DNA from: Bacillus sp. 03113 | Lineage (GTDB): Bacteria > Bacillota > Bacilli > Bacillales > Cytobacillaceae | Reading direction: 5' to 3' | DNA length: 64,000 nt | Assembly (NCBI RefSeq): GCF_006546985.1 | Contig: NZ_VATK01000017.1 | Location: forward strand, 25,898-89,897 | Shown here: positions 52,346 to 60,034 of the stretch, piece by piece | How positions within the stretch are numbered: the stretch's first letter is position 1 | How the letters are laid out: each line of letters begins with the position of its first letter | The notes under the pieces: generated by a model | Seen by the model: only the letters and a program-made list of their open reading frames with translations | Databases searched by the model: none | What the model was told of the DNA's origin: nothing | Program-made: the position numbers and the translations under genes

Positions 52346-53269
52346 CTGAAGGTATATAAGAATATCCATGAGCTAATTGGCAATACTCCATTGGTTGAGC
52401 TTACACATTATCGGATTCCAAACGGAGTTCGCATATTTGCTAAACTTGAATATATGAATCCTGGTGGAAGTGTAAAAGATCGTCTTGGGGCGTCTTTGTT
52501 AAAGGAAGCTATTGAAAGTGGAAAGCTATTAGAAGGTGGTACGATTATTGAACCGACAGCGGGAAATACAGGAATAGGCTTAGCCCTTGCTGCCTTAAAT
52601 AAAAAGATTAATGTAATCCTTTGTGTGCCTGAAAAATTTAGTATTGAAAAGCAAATCATCATGAAAGCCCTAGGGGCAAAAATTGTTCATACGCCGACCT
52701 CTGAAGGGATGAGAGGCGCGATAACGAAAGCACAAGAGCTATTACAGGAAATTCCTAACGCCTTTTCACCTGAGCAGTTTTCTAATCCAGCAAATCCAAA
52801 CACATACTATGAAACGATTGGACCAGAAATTTGGGAACAACTCGAAGGAAATGTTCATATATTTGTTGCAGGAGCTGGAACAGGGGGAACCTTTATGGGA
52901 ACAGCTCGATATTTAAAGGATCAGAGCGAAAAAGTGAAAACCGTTATTGTAGAACCTGAGGGCTCCATTTTAAATGGCGGAAATGCAGGTTCACATAAAA
53001 CAGAGGGAATAGGGATGGAATTTCTTCCAAGTTTTATGGATACATCTTTTTTTGACACCATTTATACAATTTCAGATGAAGATGCTTTTTTTCGAGTGAA
53101 AGAGGCTGCTTTAAAGGAAGGATTACTTATTGGGAGTTCTTCAGGTGCTGCTTTACATGCGGCGCTAAAAGAAGCGAGTCATGCCCCAGCTGGAACGAAT
53201 ATTGTGACCATTTTTCCGGATGGAAGCGAGCGATATTTGAGCAAGAAAATTTATGAAGGGGGGATATAA
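52346..53269 (+). CDS. mccA: O-acetylserine-dependent cystathionine beta-synthase, probable CTG start
   Basis: MccA condenses homocysteine with O-acetylserine to cystathionine. The PLP lysine is in NPGGSVKDRLGASLL, with TAGNTGIGLALAALN and GSSSGAALHAAL. The conserved N terminus YKNIHELIGNTPLVEL is encoded upstream of TTG 52391, and that stretch opens only with CTG 52346, 8 bases after GGGAGGG. An in-frame stop lies at 52328-52330, so no ATG, GTG or TTG is available. CTG initiation gives 307 residues, the usual family length. Confidence 0.9.
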   Translation: MKVYKNIHELIGNTPLVELTHYRIPNGVRIFAKLEYMNPGGSVKDRLGASLLKEAIESGKLLEGGTIIEPTAGNTGIGLALAALNKKINVILCVPEKFSIEKQIIMKALGAKIVHTPTSEGMRGAITKAQELLQEIPNAFSPEQFSNPANPNTYYETIGPEIWEQLEGNVHIFVAGAGTGGTFMGTARYLKDQSEKVKTVIVEPEGSILNGGNAGSHKTEGIGMEFLPSFMDTSFFDTIYTISDEDAFFRVKEAALKEGLLIGSSSGAALHAALKEASHAPAGTNIVTIFPDGSERYLSKKIYEGGI

Positions 53270-54406
<1,137 letters not shown>

Positions 54407-54547
54407 CGGCTCAAACCAAAGTACGAAGGTGTTTGTTCCATGATAGAAAACTAGTTACCAATATTTCTATTTATTTCATCACCTCCATGCTGTTTTTTTA
54501 TGATAATATAAGTTTTATAGTTTGAAAAAAATGTAAAGGTGATGATG

Positions 54548-54790
54548 ATGAAACAGACTGCTAAGGAATTACACGGAAAAATGGCTGATTTTAAAAGATT
54601 CGCCATTACATTACTAGCTGTAGGAGCTTTTTTATATTTAGGAGTGATCATTCCTGATGCTGCAAAGAGTCTCCTTGATTTACAATTGCTGATGCTCGCT
54701 TCAACAGCTTTTCTTGCATCTGCTATCTTCTTTTTCCAAAAGGCAAAGAAATGTAAACAGAAGCTTGCTGAAATGGAAGAAGAATATTAA
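54548..54790 (+). CDS. yrhC: YrhC family membrane protein
   Basis: An 80-residue protein with two hydrophobic helices (FAITLLAVGAFLYLGVII; LQLLMLASTAFLASAIFFF) and a charged C-terminal tail KAKKCKQKLAEMEEEY. YrhC closes the mccAB operon in B. subtilis. Four in-frame starts lie together (GTG ATG ATG ATG); I chose the last, 54548, for best spacing to AAAGGTGA. Function unknown. Confidence 0.85.
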   Translation: MKQTAKELHGKMADFKRFAITLLAVGAFLYLGVIIPDAAKSLLDLQLLMLASTAFLASAIFFFQKAKKCKQKLAEMEEEY

Positions 54791-54850
54791 TTAACAAACA
54801 AGGTTCAGAGAAATTTTTCTTAAACGGACCCTTCGAATATATTTAAAGGC

Positions 54851-54885
54851 AAGAGCACCCTATACAAATTGGGTGCTCTTTTCTT
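54851..54885 (+). terminator. terminator after yrhC
   Basis: AAGAGCACCC pairs exactly with GGGTGCTCTT around a 10-base loop, followed by TTCTT. Confidence 0.88.
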
Positions 54886-54894
54886 AAAAAAGTG

Positions 54895-54923
54895 TTTACA
54901 AATTTTCTTTTTGTGGATATACT
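54895..54923 (+). promoter_or_regulatory. promoter of the micro-ORF cluster
   Basis: TTTACA (54895-54900) and TATACT (54918-54923) are 17 bases apart, about 45 bases before a 27-codon ORF with a strong SD. Confidence 0.7.
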
Positions 54924-54966
54924 TACCAATGTAAGCATAAAATTACTTAAAAGGAGGTCGAATAAA

Positions 54967-55050
54967 ATGATTAAAATGACAATTGCAAAGACTAATCAAA
55001 TTTCATATGCTCATTGCACATATTCGACCAATAAGGAATGGACTGCTTAA
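54967..55050 (+). CDS. 27-residue micro-ORF, leader-peptide candidate
   Basis: ATG 54967 follows AAAAGGAGG at ideal spacing. The peptide begins MIKMTIAKTNQ and ends STNKEWTA; it is polar, with one Cys. It has its own promoter upstream and two consecutive terminators downstream (55073 and 55120). It does not resemble a family I know. It may be a short regulatory or leader peptide. Confidence 0.5.
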   Translation: MIKMTIAKTNQISYAHCTYSTNKEWTA

Positions 55051-55072
55051 TTTTATTCATTTGTCTATCCAT

Positions 55073-55104
55073 GCCGCAGGGAGAATAGTGCCCTGCGGCT
55101 TTTT
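55073..55104 (+). terminator. first GCCGCAG terminator
   Basis: GCCGCAGGG pairs with CCCTGCGGC across a 9-base loop, followed by TTTTTA. Confidence 0.88.
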
Positions 55105-55119
55105 ATATTTATTTGTATT

Positions 55120-55152
55120 GCCGCAGGTGTAATATCTTACTGCGGCTTTTTT
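55120..55152 (+). terminator. second GCCGCAG terminator
   Basis: GCCGCAG pairs with CTGCGGC, followed by six T. Its stem repeats that of the hairpin just upstream, so the two look like a duplication. Confidence 0.85.
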
Positions 55153-55209
55153 GTGTCCAAAAAAAGGAACGAAGGACTAATGAATGTAGATAAGGGAGGT
55201 GATCACACA

Positions 55210-55350
55210 ATGACATTACACATTTTATTTTTAACGATTACGATAAAAAAGAGAACATTATCTACTGAAGAGATTCAACATGAGGAAATGGTTAATAGGA
55301 TTTATGAAGAAAATAAGGATCGTCAATATTCAATGCATCGTATGTATTAA
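55210..55350 (+). CDS. YrzI family small protein
   Basis: A 46-residue protein: hydrophobic start MTLHILFLTITIKKRTLS, then a charged helix TEEIQHEEMVNRIYEENKDRQ and the end YSMHRMY. The pattern fits the YrzI family of small, possibly sporulation-related proteins of Bacillus, which often occur in tandem. ATG 55210 follows AGGGAGGTGATC. Function unknown. Confidence 0.75.
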   Translation: MTLHILFLTITIKKRTLSTEEIQHEEMVNRIYEENKDRQYSMHRMY

Positions 55351-55379
55351 TCCATACAAAAATAAAAAGAAAGGTGGTT

Positions 55380-55445
55380 ATGAAAATGATATACATTTTG
55401 CAAGGACGTCAAGCAATCCTCTGGGTGGAGAAAGATTCCACCTAA
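55380..55445 (+). CDS. 21-residue micro-ORF
   Basis: ATG 55380 follows GAAAGGTGG. The peptide MKMIYILQGRQAILW ends KDST after 21 residues. No family is recognised. Supported only by the SD and by its place in a cluster of such ORFs. Confidence 0.4.
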   Translation: MKMIYILQGRQAILWVEKDST

Positions 55446-55473
55446 CGACTCGATTTCTTTGGAGGTGGTTTAT

Positions 55474-55527
55474 ATGTTTCTGCATATTTTGCTCATCACT
55501 TTGTCTTTTCGACGGAAAAAAGTCTAG
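55474..55527 (+). CDS. 17-residue micro-ORF resembling a YrzI N terminus
   Basis: ATG 55474 follows TTTGGAGGTGG. The 17-residue peptide MFLHILLITLSFRRKKV resembles the hydrophobic start of the YrzI protein at 55210 (MTLHILFLTITIKKR) but stops at TAG. It may be a truncated YrzI paralogue or a genuine short peptide. Confidence 0.45.
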   Translation: MFLHILLITLSFRRKKV

Positions 55528-55555
55528 ATCGTCTTCAAAAATTTTTAAAAAAACT

Positions 55556-55595
55556 GATGGCCTAAATTTAAAGGTAACTAATTTTAGGCCATCTA
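55556..55595. terminator. bidirectional terminator
   Basis: GATGGCCTAAA pairs with TTTTAGGCCATC between the micro-ORF cluster and the convergent exonuclease gene; T/A-rich on both flanks. Confidence 0.8.
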
Positions 55596-55608
55596 TTTAC
55601 TAATCATT

Positions 55609-56262
55609 TCATCCACTGAAAGGGTTAGAGGAAAAAGGATAATATGACTTTTGTTTGTTAACTTTATTTTTCGATTTTACTGGCTGGTATTTGTTCATGG
55701 GCTTTTTATTTATAACCTCTTTTAAATAATAATTTCCTTGAGGGTTTTGTTTTTTCAGCAGCTGCATTAAATATGTAATATCATCCATCGCTCTATGTGA
55801 TTGATAATTTGTAATTTGATGGGCTTGGAGTAAGGTGATTAGCTTGCTGTTTTGGTAACCATATTTTTTCCATTCAATATTTCGCATCGTACAATACCAT
55901 TTTAAAAGGTTTATTTCAGGGTACATTTGATATAAAAAGCTTCGATCGAATGAAGCATTGTGGGCAAAAATAGAATCAGCTCTATGAAAATATGTTTTAA
56001 TTTTCACATCATGAAAGCTTTTCCCTTCTACTTCCTGAAAAGGAATCCCATGTATCTTATAGGCAGATTCGTAATTATTTCTTGAACTTTCGGATAAGGG
56101 CTCCCTTAAAAAAGAATCATGTTCCAATTCCTCTATAAATTCTCCAGTGTCCTGACAATATGAAAATAAGATTAATGCCAATTCAATCATTTCATCTTGA
56201 TAGGGTGATAAACCCGTCGTTTCAACATCTAATAATAATCCAATGCGTTGGTTTTTTATCAC
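55609..56262 (-). CDS. DnaQ-fold 3'-5' exonuclease
   Basis: A 217-residue DEDDh exonuclease: motif I LLLDVETTGLSPYQDEMIELA (Asp, Glu), motif II FAHNASFDRSFL (Asp), motif III HRAMDDITYLMQL (His, Asp). A basic C-terminal tail of about 45 residues follows. I chose GTG 56262, 6 bases after GAGGTG; GTG 56271 is also in frame but inside that region. It resembles DNA polymerase epsilon-subunit-type nucleases. It lies downstream of the sigma-K segment in the same direction. Role unknown. Confidence 0.88.
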   Translation of the reverse strand: MIKNQRIGLLLDVETTGLSPYQDEMIELALILFSYCQDTGEFIEELEHDSFLREPLSESSRNNYESAYKIHGIPFQEVEGKSFHDVKIKTYFHRADSIFAHNASFDRSFLYQMYPEINLLKWYCTMRNIEWKKYGYQNSKLITLLQAHQITNYQSHRAMDDITYLMQLLKKQNPQGNYYLKEVINKKPMNKYQPVKSKNKVNKQKSYYPFSSNPFSG

Positions 56263-56424
56263 GTATAACACCTCATTCAGTTATTGTGAGTGCTTTAATT
56301 ATAGAACAAAGTGAGATTCAGCGTAAATAAGTTGACTTGTTTAAAATAAACAAGCAAAAAAATTTTTTCAAAGGATATGATATTGATTGCACGATCAGAC
56401 AGATGGAAATAATTCCCAAAAGCA

Positions 56425-56453
56425 AGAAAAAACTGCCCTACATATCGGACAGC
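56425..56453 (-). terminator. sigma-K terminator (minus strand)
   Basis: On the minus strand GCTGTCC pairs with GGGCAGT, followed by TTTTTTC, just after the sigma-K stop. Confidence 0.7.
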
Positions 56454-56471
56454 CTCCAGTTGGTATAAGAT

Positions 56472-56864
56472 TTATTGTTGTTTTTTCTTCTTTTCTTTTT
56501 CTGCTCTGTAGAATTCATGGAACATTTTCATCAATGCCCTTTTTTCAATGCGAGACACATAGCTTCTTGAAATTCCCAGCTCTTTTGCTATCTCGCGTTG
56601 GGTCTTTTCTTTTTGTAAATCAAGTCCAAATCGACCAACAATGACATCTTTCTCTCTGTCGTCTAATACATCAATATACTCCTTAACCTTCTCAAGCTCC
56701 ATATTTAGTTGAATTGTATTAATGACATCCTCTGACTCTGATTTTAAAATATCAATTAAGCTAATCTCGTTTCCTTCCTTATCCTGTCCTATTGGATCAT
56801 GAAGTGAAACATCCTTCTTTGTCTTTTTTAAAGCTCTTAAATGCATAAGTATTTCATTACTCAT
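56472..56864 (-). CDS. spoIIIC: sigma-K factor, C-terminal half only (SpoIIIC-like), gene interrupted
   Basis: The frame encodes [24 protein letters not shown], then region 3, and the region 4 helix-turn-helix [43 protein letters not shown]. It is almost identical to the C-terminal part of mother-cell sigma-K. The N-terminal half (region 2) is missing: upstream of NEILMHL the sequence changes abruptly and has no SD. In B. subtilis the split falls at the same place, ENEILMHL, where skin inserts. By itself this segment cannot act as a sigma factor. It should be joined to the 5' half by excision of the element in the mother cell. Confidence 0.93.
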   Translation of the reverse strand: MSNEILMHLRALKKTKKDVSLHDPIGQDKEGNEISLIDILKSESEDVINTIQLNMELEKVKEYIDVLDDREKDVIVGRFGLDLQKEKTQREIAKELGISRSYVSRIEKRALMKMFHEFYRAEKEKKKKQQ

Positions 56865-56865
56865 T
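56854..56865. other. probable attachment-site end of the sigma-K intervening element
   Basis: On the minus strand the sequence is AATGAGTAATGA followed by AATACTTATG. AATGA is the short core at which B. subtilis skin recombines within sigK, at codons for NE in ENEI. Here AATGA occurs twice, 2 bases apart. The copy at 56854-56858 is the one in frame with NEI and is the likely crossover; 56861-56865 is the alternative. Confidence 0.75.
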
Positions 56866-56934
56866 ACAATAGGGAAGTGCGATTAAAGGAAGGAGTGGAG
56901 TACATCTTCAACTATTTAATTTTTTACTAACGTT

Positions 56935-57456
56935 TTATCCTTTGATTTTGAATTTTTTATCTATTTTATTCCATCTACCTATATTAGTAGCTAAATATGT
57001 ATTTATAACAGTTAAAATTAAGGGAGAAATATATGCTTTCTCCTCTTCCGTTTTTATTTCGATTTTATGGTACAACATTTTACTCATTTCATCTAAAAAA
57101 TTAAAATTATGTTCCGTACAATAATATATAACGTTTAAATATTCTTCTTCTATCGTATGTTTTGCATACTCTCCGAAACCATCTTCTGCTGCAGCCAAGT
57201 TTAACACTACCAAATCATACAGAAGATCAACCTGTTCTGATTTAAATACTTTTTTTAGAGAGATTAATTCTAATGAAGTTATTGCTAAAAATAGCTCTGC
57301 CATATAAATTTTCTCTAGTTCATCACTAATAGTACCACCGTACTCTTTTAGATCACGAACAAAAATCGGCCATATTTCTTTAATGTCTTCATGAAGACTA
57401 TTAATGAAAACAGCAACTGCTTGTCTATGAGTAATTTTTTTTCTAAAAATATTCAT
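56935..57456 (-). CDS. hypothetical protein at the element edge
   Basis: A 173-residue soluble, mostly helical protein: MNIFRKKITHRQAVAVFINSLHEDIKEIWP near the start, then MAELFLAITSLELISLKKVFKSEQVDLLYDLVVLNLA. The family is not recognised. I chose ATG 57456 because GAAGGGGTGATAAGG precedes it; the upstream in-frame start lies before that SD. It is the element gene nearest the sigma-K fragment. Confidence 0.65.
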   Translation of the reverse strand: MNIFRKKITHRQAVAVFINSLHEDIKEIWPIFVRDLKEYGGTISDELEKIYMAELFLAITSLELISLKKVFKSEQVDLLYDLVVLNLAAAEDGFGEYAKHTIEEEYLNVIYYCTEHNFNFLDEMSKMLYHKIEIKTEEEKAYISPLILTVINTYLATNIGRWNKIDKKFKIKG

Positions 57457-57544
57457 CCTTATCACCCCTTCATAATTCCACATTATCACATCCAAACCAT
57501 GAATTACTAAGGAAAATTGTCTTGCTTACAAATATAATGCGAGT

Positions 57545-57745
57545 ATGAAAACTTTTGAACAACTTTACAATATCGCAAAACATCACCTAGAACACAAAAG
57601 GACTAATTGTAAATTTATGCATATTTATGATTTTTACATGGAAGGAGAACATTATGTTTTTCGTGCTTGCTTCAAATGTAAGCGTTCGACAGTAATACAA
57701 AAAGTTACCATCGACAAGTGCGGAAATCGCATAAAGTATGACTGA
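57545..57745 (+). CDS. hypothetical 66-residue protein with a CxxC pair
   Basis: The sequence has MHIYDFYMEGEHYVFRACFKCKRSTVIQKVTIDKCGNRIKYD, with one CxxC plus two further cysteines that could bind zinc. The start ATG 57545 has no SD. A TATAAT lies 7 bases upstream but I see no matching -35 box. Coding status is moderate; function unknown. Confidence 0.45.
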   Translation: MKTFEQLYNIAKHHLEHKRTNCKFMHIYDFYMEGEHYVFRACFKCKRSTVIQKVTIDKCGNRIKYD

Positions 57746-57867
57746 ATTGTGAATTTTTGTACTTTTTTTGTCGAATGATGTCTTTCATTGTAGAAACCTC
57801 GTAAAAAGTTGTCGTGACCATCTTCATTATTTTTCTATATTTTAGTACCATTGAATTATAGAAATGA

Positions 57868-57923
57868 AGGACAAATGTTCTTATTTAAGCAAAATGTAGT
57901 AACAAGGTCGTATTAGTTTTTGT
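57868..57923 (+). repeat. inverted repeat flanking the XRE gene, right-hand partner at 58174-58229
   Basis: Aligned without gaps to the reverse complement of 58174-58229, 35 of 56 bases agree. Identity is concentrated at the ends: AGGACAAATGTTCTTATTT against AGAACGTATGTTCTTATTT, and ATTAGTTTTTGT in both. The partner contains the 5' region of the XRE gene, so this looks like an inverted duplicate of its operator and leader. Confidence 0.65.
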
Positions 57924-57964
57924 TTCGGGTTCGGAGTACAGGAACTTTCCATCAGACGATTGAA

Positions 57965-58177
57965 TCAATCGCCCGCAACCCGTTCATAAAGATCTTCCAT
58001 AGCGCAACCTAGTATAGCTGAAATATTCATAGCACGCTCATATGACATGGTGTACTTGTCATTAGCGTATTCTGAAACTGTCGATTTCGATATATGTAGT
58101 ATTTCAGCTAGTTGTTGTTGTGTCAGATCTCTTGATTTTAAGAGGTCGCTAAGTTTGCACTTACCGACTTTATACAA
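57965..58177 (-). CDS. XRE-family transcriptional regulator (70 residues)
   Basis: A compact Cro/CI-type DNA-binding protein: LSDLLKSRDLTQQQLAEILHISKSTVSEYANDKYTMSYERAMNISAILGCAMEDLYE is a full helix-turn-helix domain with no further domain. TTG 58177 follows GGGAGG on this strand. It is divergent from the 41-residue ORF at 58248, and a GAAC-N4-GTTC palindrome lies between them. It is a candidate phage repressor. Confidence 0.88.
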   Translation of the reverse strand: MYKVGKCKLSDLLKSRDLTQQQLAEILHISKSTVSEYANDKYTMSYERAMNISAILGCAMEDLYERVAGD

Positions 58178-58229
58178 AAACTAATCGCCTCCCTAGGTAG
58201 TTTTATGCTAAAATAAGAACATACGTTCT
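58174..58229 (-). repeat. inverted repeat flanking the XRE gene, left-hand partner at 57868-57923
   Basis: Read on the minus strand it starts AGAACGTATGTTCTTATTTTAGC and ends ATTAGTTTTTGT. It covers the operator-like palindrome and the SD of the XRE gene. See the partner for the alignment. Confidence 0.65.
58217..58228. promoter_or_regulatory. LexA(DinR)-box-like palindrome GAACATACGTTC
   Basis: GAAC-ATAC-GTTC is a perfect inverted repeat that fits the Bacillus SOS box CGAACRNRYGTTCG at all central positions; the outer bases are A and T. It lies between the divergent XRE gene and the 41-residue ORF. It could instead be the operator of the phage XRE repressor, since a related site (GGACAAATGTTC) lies at 57869-57880. 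Confidence 0.6.
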
Positions 58230-58247
58230 ATCAAGAGGGGTGTTCAT

Positions 58248-58373
58248 GTGCATATTAAAGAAGAAAAAAAGCATTGCGAAACAAAAGAAATAGACATCAA
58301 ATTACTACTAACCAAGTGTTTTAACGAAAAAATTGCATCCGAATACCTTAGGTTAGTAAAAGGCACAAGCTAA
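58248..58373 (+). CDS. 41-residue small protein of the element
   Basis: GTG 58248 follows GAGGGGTG. The peptide begins MHIKEEKKHCETKEI and ends ASEYLRLVKGTS; it is charged and probably helical. Its end overlaps the convergent XRE gene by 4 bases. It is expressed from the region with the GAAC-N4-GTTC palindrome. Family not recognised. Confidence 0.55.
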   Translation: MHIKEEKKHCETKEIDIKLLLTKCFNEKIASEYLRLVKGTS

Positions 58374-58930
58374 GTGTCTTTTTTAATGCCAAATAGAACT
58401 TTCAATAATTCCATTGCCTTTATTCTTTCATCTTCATTTAAGTCTAAAACCTCGTCACCCCATTTTAATGTCTGTCCTTCAAAAGCTTTTTTGAAATCAA
58501 ATTCATTATTATTTTCAATATAATCTCCATCATAACCAGATTCTTTTAATATCTCTTCAAATTCTTCTCTGGACATATCAGGAGGACTAACTAACGGTAT
58601 ATACGAAAAGTGAACTTCGAGCATTTTTTCATATAAATCTTTACCCTCTAAATCTGGATATACCATCTGCAGAGCCAGTAATAACTCGTTAATATCGTTT
58701 TGTGATTCTTCATTTCTGCCTGATGATAATAATTTTTGCGGATCTCCTCCTAGTACCTTTGCTAATACAGCAGTAACTACATATGAAGCAGGAGGCCTTT
58801 TTCCTAATCTGAGTTTACTTATATATGTTGGGTGGATATTAATGCCGTATTTTTTACATTCTTCTGCTATTTGATCAAGAGTCATGTTTGACTTTTTTAT
58901 ATATTCAGCTAATAAATCCTTATATTCCAT
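58370..58930 (-). CDS. XRE-like regulator with acidic C-terminal domain
   Basis: A 186-residue protein. The first ~70 residues form a variant helix-turn-helix domain: LAEYIKKSNMTLDQIAEECKKYGINIHPTYISKLRLGKRPPASYVVTAVLAKVLGGD. An acidic ~110-residue C-terminal part follows, ending ALELLKVLFGIKKDT-like with an Asp/Glu-rich stretch. It is paralogous in the N domain to the protein at 60035. It reads away from the XRE gene at 59088, across an operator-rich region, and is a candidate element repressor. ATG 58930 follows GAGGAGGTG on this strand. Confidence 0.85.
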   Translation of the reverse strand: MEYKDLLAEYIKKSNMTLDQIAEECKKYGINIHPTYISKLRLGKRPPASYVVTAVLAKVLGGDPQKLLSSGRNEESQNDINELLLALQMVYPDLEGKDLYEKMLEVHFSYIPLVSPPDMSREEFEEILKESGYDGDYIENNNEFDFKKAFEGQTLKWGDEVLDLNEDERIKAMELLKVLFGIKKDT

Positions 58931-59000
58931 TACTAAAACACCTCCTCAATTAAAGAGTTTACAACTTACAAGACTCAAAGAGCAATAAAATTTAAAAACT

Positions 59001-59067
59001 AGACAAATTAGTCTTGACGAAAAAACTTAGTCATAGTATTATAATAAACAGATAGACAATTTAGTCT
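59001..59067 (+). promoter_or_regulatory. promoter with flanking AGAC-N6-GTCT operators
   Basis: TTGACG (59014-59019) and TATTAT (59037-59042) are 17 bases apart. AGACAAATTAGTCT (59001-59014) touches the -35 box and AGACAATTTAGTCT (59054-59067) lies just after the start point. A half-site CTTAGTC is at 59026-59032. The arrangement is typical of a phage early promoter under an XRE repressor. Confidence 0.75.
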
Positions 59068-59087
59068 AGAAAGGCGGTGAGAAAAAG

Positions 59088-59306
59088 TTGAAAAACACCA
59101 TTAGAGAGTTAAGATTACAAAGTGGGTTAACACAACATCAATTAGGACAACTATTCAAAGACCAGAAAGACATTACTGTCATTTCTAGATGGGAAAGAAA
59201 TGTTGTTCAACCTAGCACAGTTAACTTATTAGAACTAGCTAGAATATTTAAAGTTAGTCCCAATGATATTGTTTTTGAAATAAACAAGACAGACTTGTCT
59301 GTCTAA
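59088..59306 (+). CDS. XRE-family regulator (Cro-like, 72 residues)
   Basis: A single helix-turn-helix domain: IRELRLQSGLTQHQLGQLFKDQKDITVISRWERNVVQPSTVNLLELARIFKVSPNDIVF. TTG 59088 follows GGCGGTGAG. It is the first gene of the rightward operon, in the position of Cro or a lytic activator, opposite the regulator at 58370. Another AGAC/GTCT palindrome overlaps its last codons (near 59289). Confidence 0.88.
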   Translation: MKNTIRELRLQSGLTQHQLGQLFKDQKDITVISRWERNVVQPSTVNLLELARIFKVSPNDIVFEINKTDLSV

Positions 59307-59324
59307 TAATTAGGAGGATTTGTA

Positions 59325-60023
59325 ATGAAACAATTACAACCAATTATTCATAACAAACAAAGAGTTCTTTTAACTACGCAATTAGCTGAATCCTATGGAA
59401 CTGATGCGGAAAGAATCCAAGTTAATTTTAATAGAAATAAAGAACGTTACAAAGAAGGTAAACATTTTATACTTCTTCAAGGTGATGATCTTAAAGAGTT
59501 TAAATCAACTTATCAAATTGATAAGTCGTTAAAGATTAATAAACTTTACCTTTGGACAGAAAAAGGAGCATGGTTACATGCGAAATCGTTAAACACCGAT
59601 GAAGCTTGGGATGCATACGAATTACTCGTTGATGAATATTACAACGTTAAAGATAACGTCGTCCCTCTTTCAAAAGATAAAGCTCTTATCACTGTACTTC
59701 GTACCACAGCTGATCTAGTAGAAGATACACAAGCAATCAAGCAAGAGCAACATGAAATTAGAATGCTAATAGATAGAGTTGATCAAAAGGTAGATGAACA
59801 AATAACTCTTGATAGTGGTGAACAAAGAACGCTACAAAAAGCTGTTGCTAAACGTGTTTATGAGCTGGAAAGCGATCCAGAAAAGAGATCGAAATTATTC
59901 CGTGAAATCTATCGTGAAATCAAAGATCGTTTCGCTGTTGCCAGTTACAAAGATGTGAAAAAGAAAGAACTACAACAAGCAATTAGTTATGTTAACAACT
60001 TCATGCCAAGAAGAGTTTCGTAA
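59325..60023 (+). CDS. phage antirepressor-like protein, ORF6N and ORF6C domains
   Basis: A 232-residue protein. The N domain reads VLLTTQLAESYGTDAERIQVNFNRNKERYKEGKHFILLQGDDLKEF and LYLWTEKGAWLHAKSLNTDEAWDAYELLVDEYY, the ORF6N/KilA-N-associated pattern. A coiled-coil linker and an ORF6C-like end (LQKAVAKRVYELESDPEKRSKLFREIYREIKDRFAVASYKDV) follow. Such proteins are common antirepressors in Firmicute phages. ATG 59325 follows TAGGAGG. Confidence 0.88.
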   Translation: MKQLQPIIHNKQRVLLTTQLAESYGTDAERIQVNFNRNKERYKEGKHFILLQGDDLKEFKSTYQIDKSLKINKLYLWTEKGAWLHAKSLNTDEAWDAYELLVDEYYNVKDNVVPLSKDKALITVLRTTADLVEDTQAIKQEQHEIRMLIDRVDQKVDEQITLDSGEQRTLQKAVAKRVYELESDPEKRSKLFREIYREIKDRFAVASYKDVKKKELQQAISYVNNFMPRRVS

Positions 60024-60034
60024 GGAGATAATCA

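Noticed and set aside
52071..52391. Minus-strand open frame of 106 codons between mtnN and mccA
   Set aside because: It consists of two copies of the repeat module in translation (VQDVLVPxLPQDVALLIG twice), so the similarity is a repeat artefact.
55280..55603. 107-codon open frame across the micro-ORF cluster
   Set aside because: Out of frame with the YrzI gene and without its own SD; it ends in the terminator hairpin.
57517..57545. Leaderless promoter for the 57545 ORF (TATAAT 7 bases before ATG)
   Set aside because: No -35 box at an acceptable distance; a chance match in AT-rich sequence is as likely.
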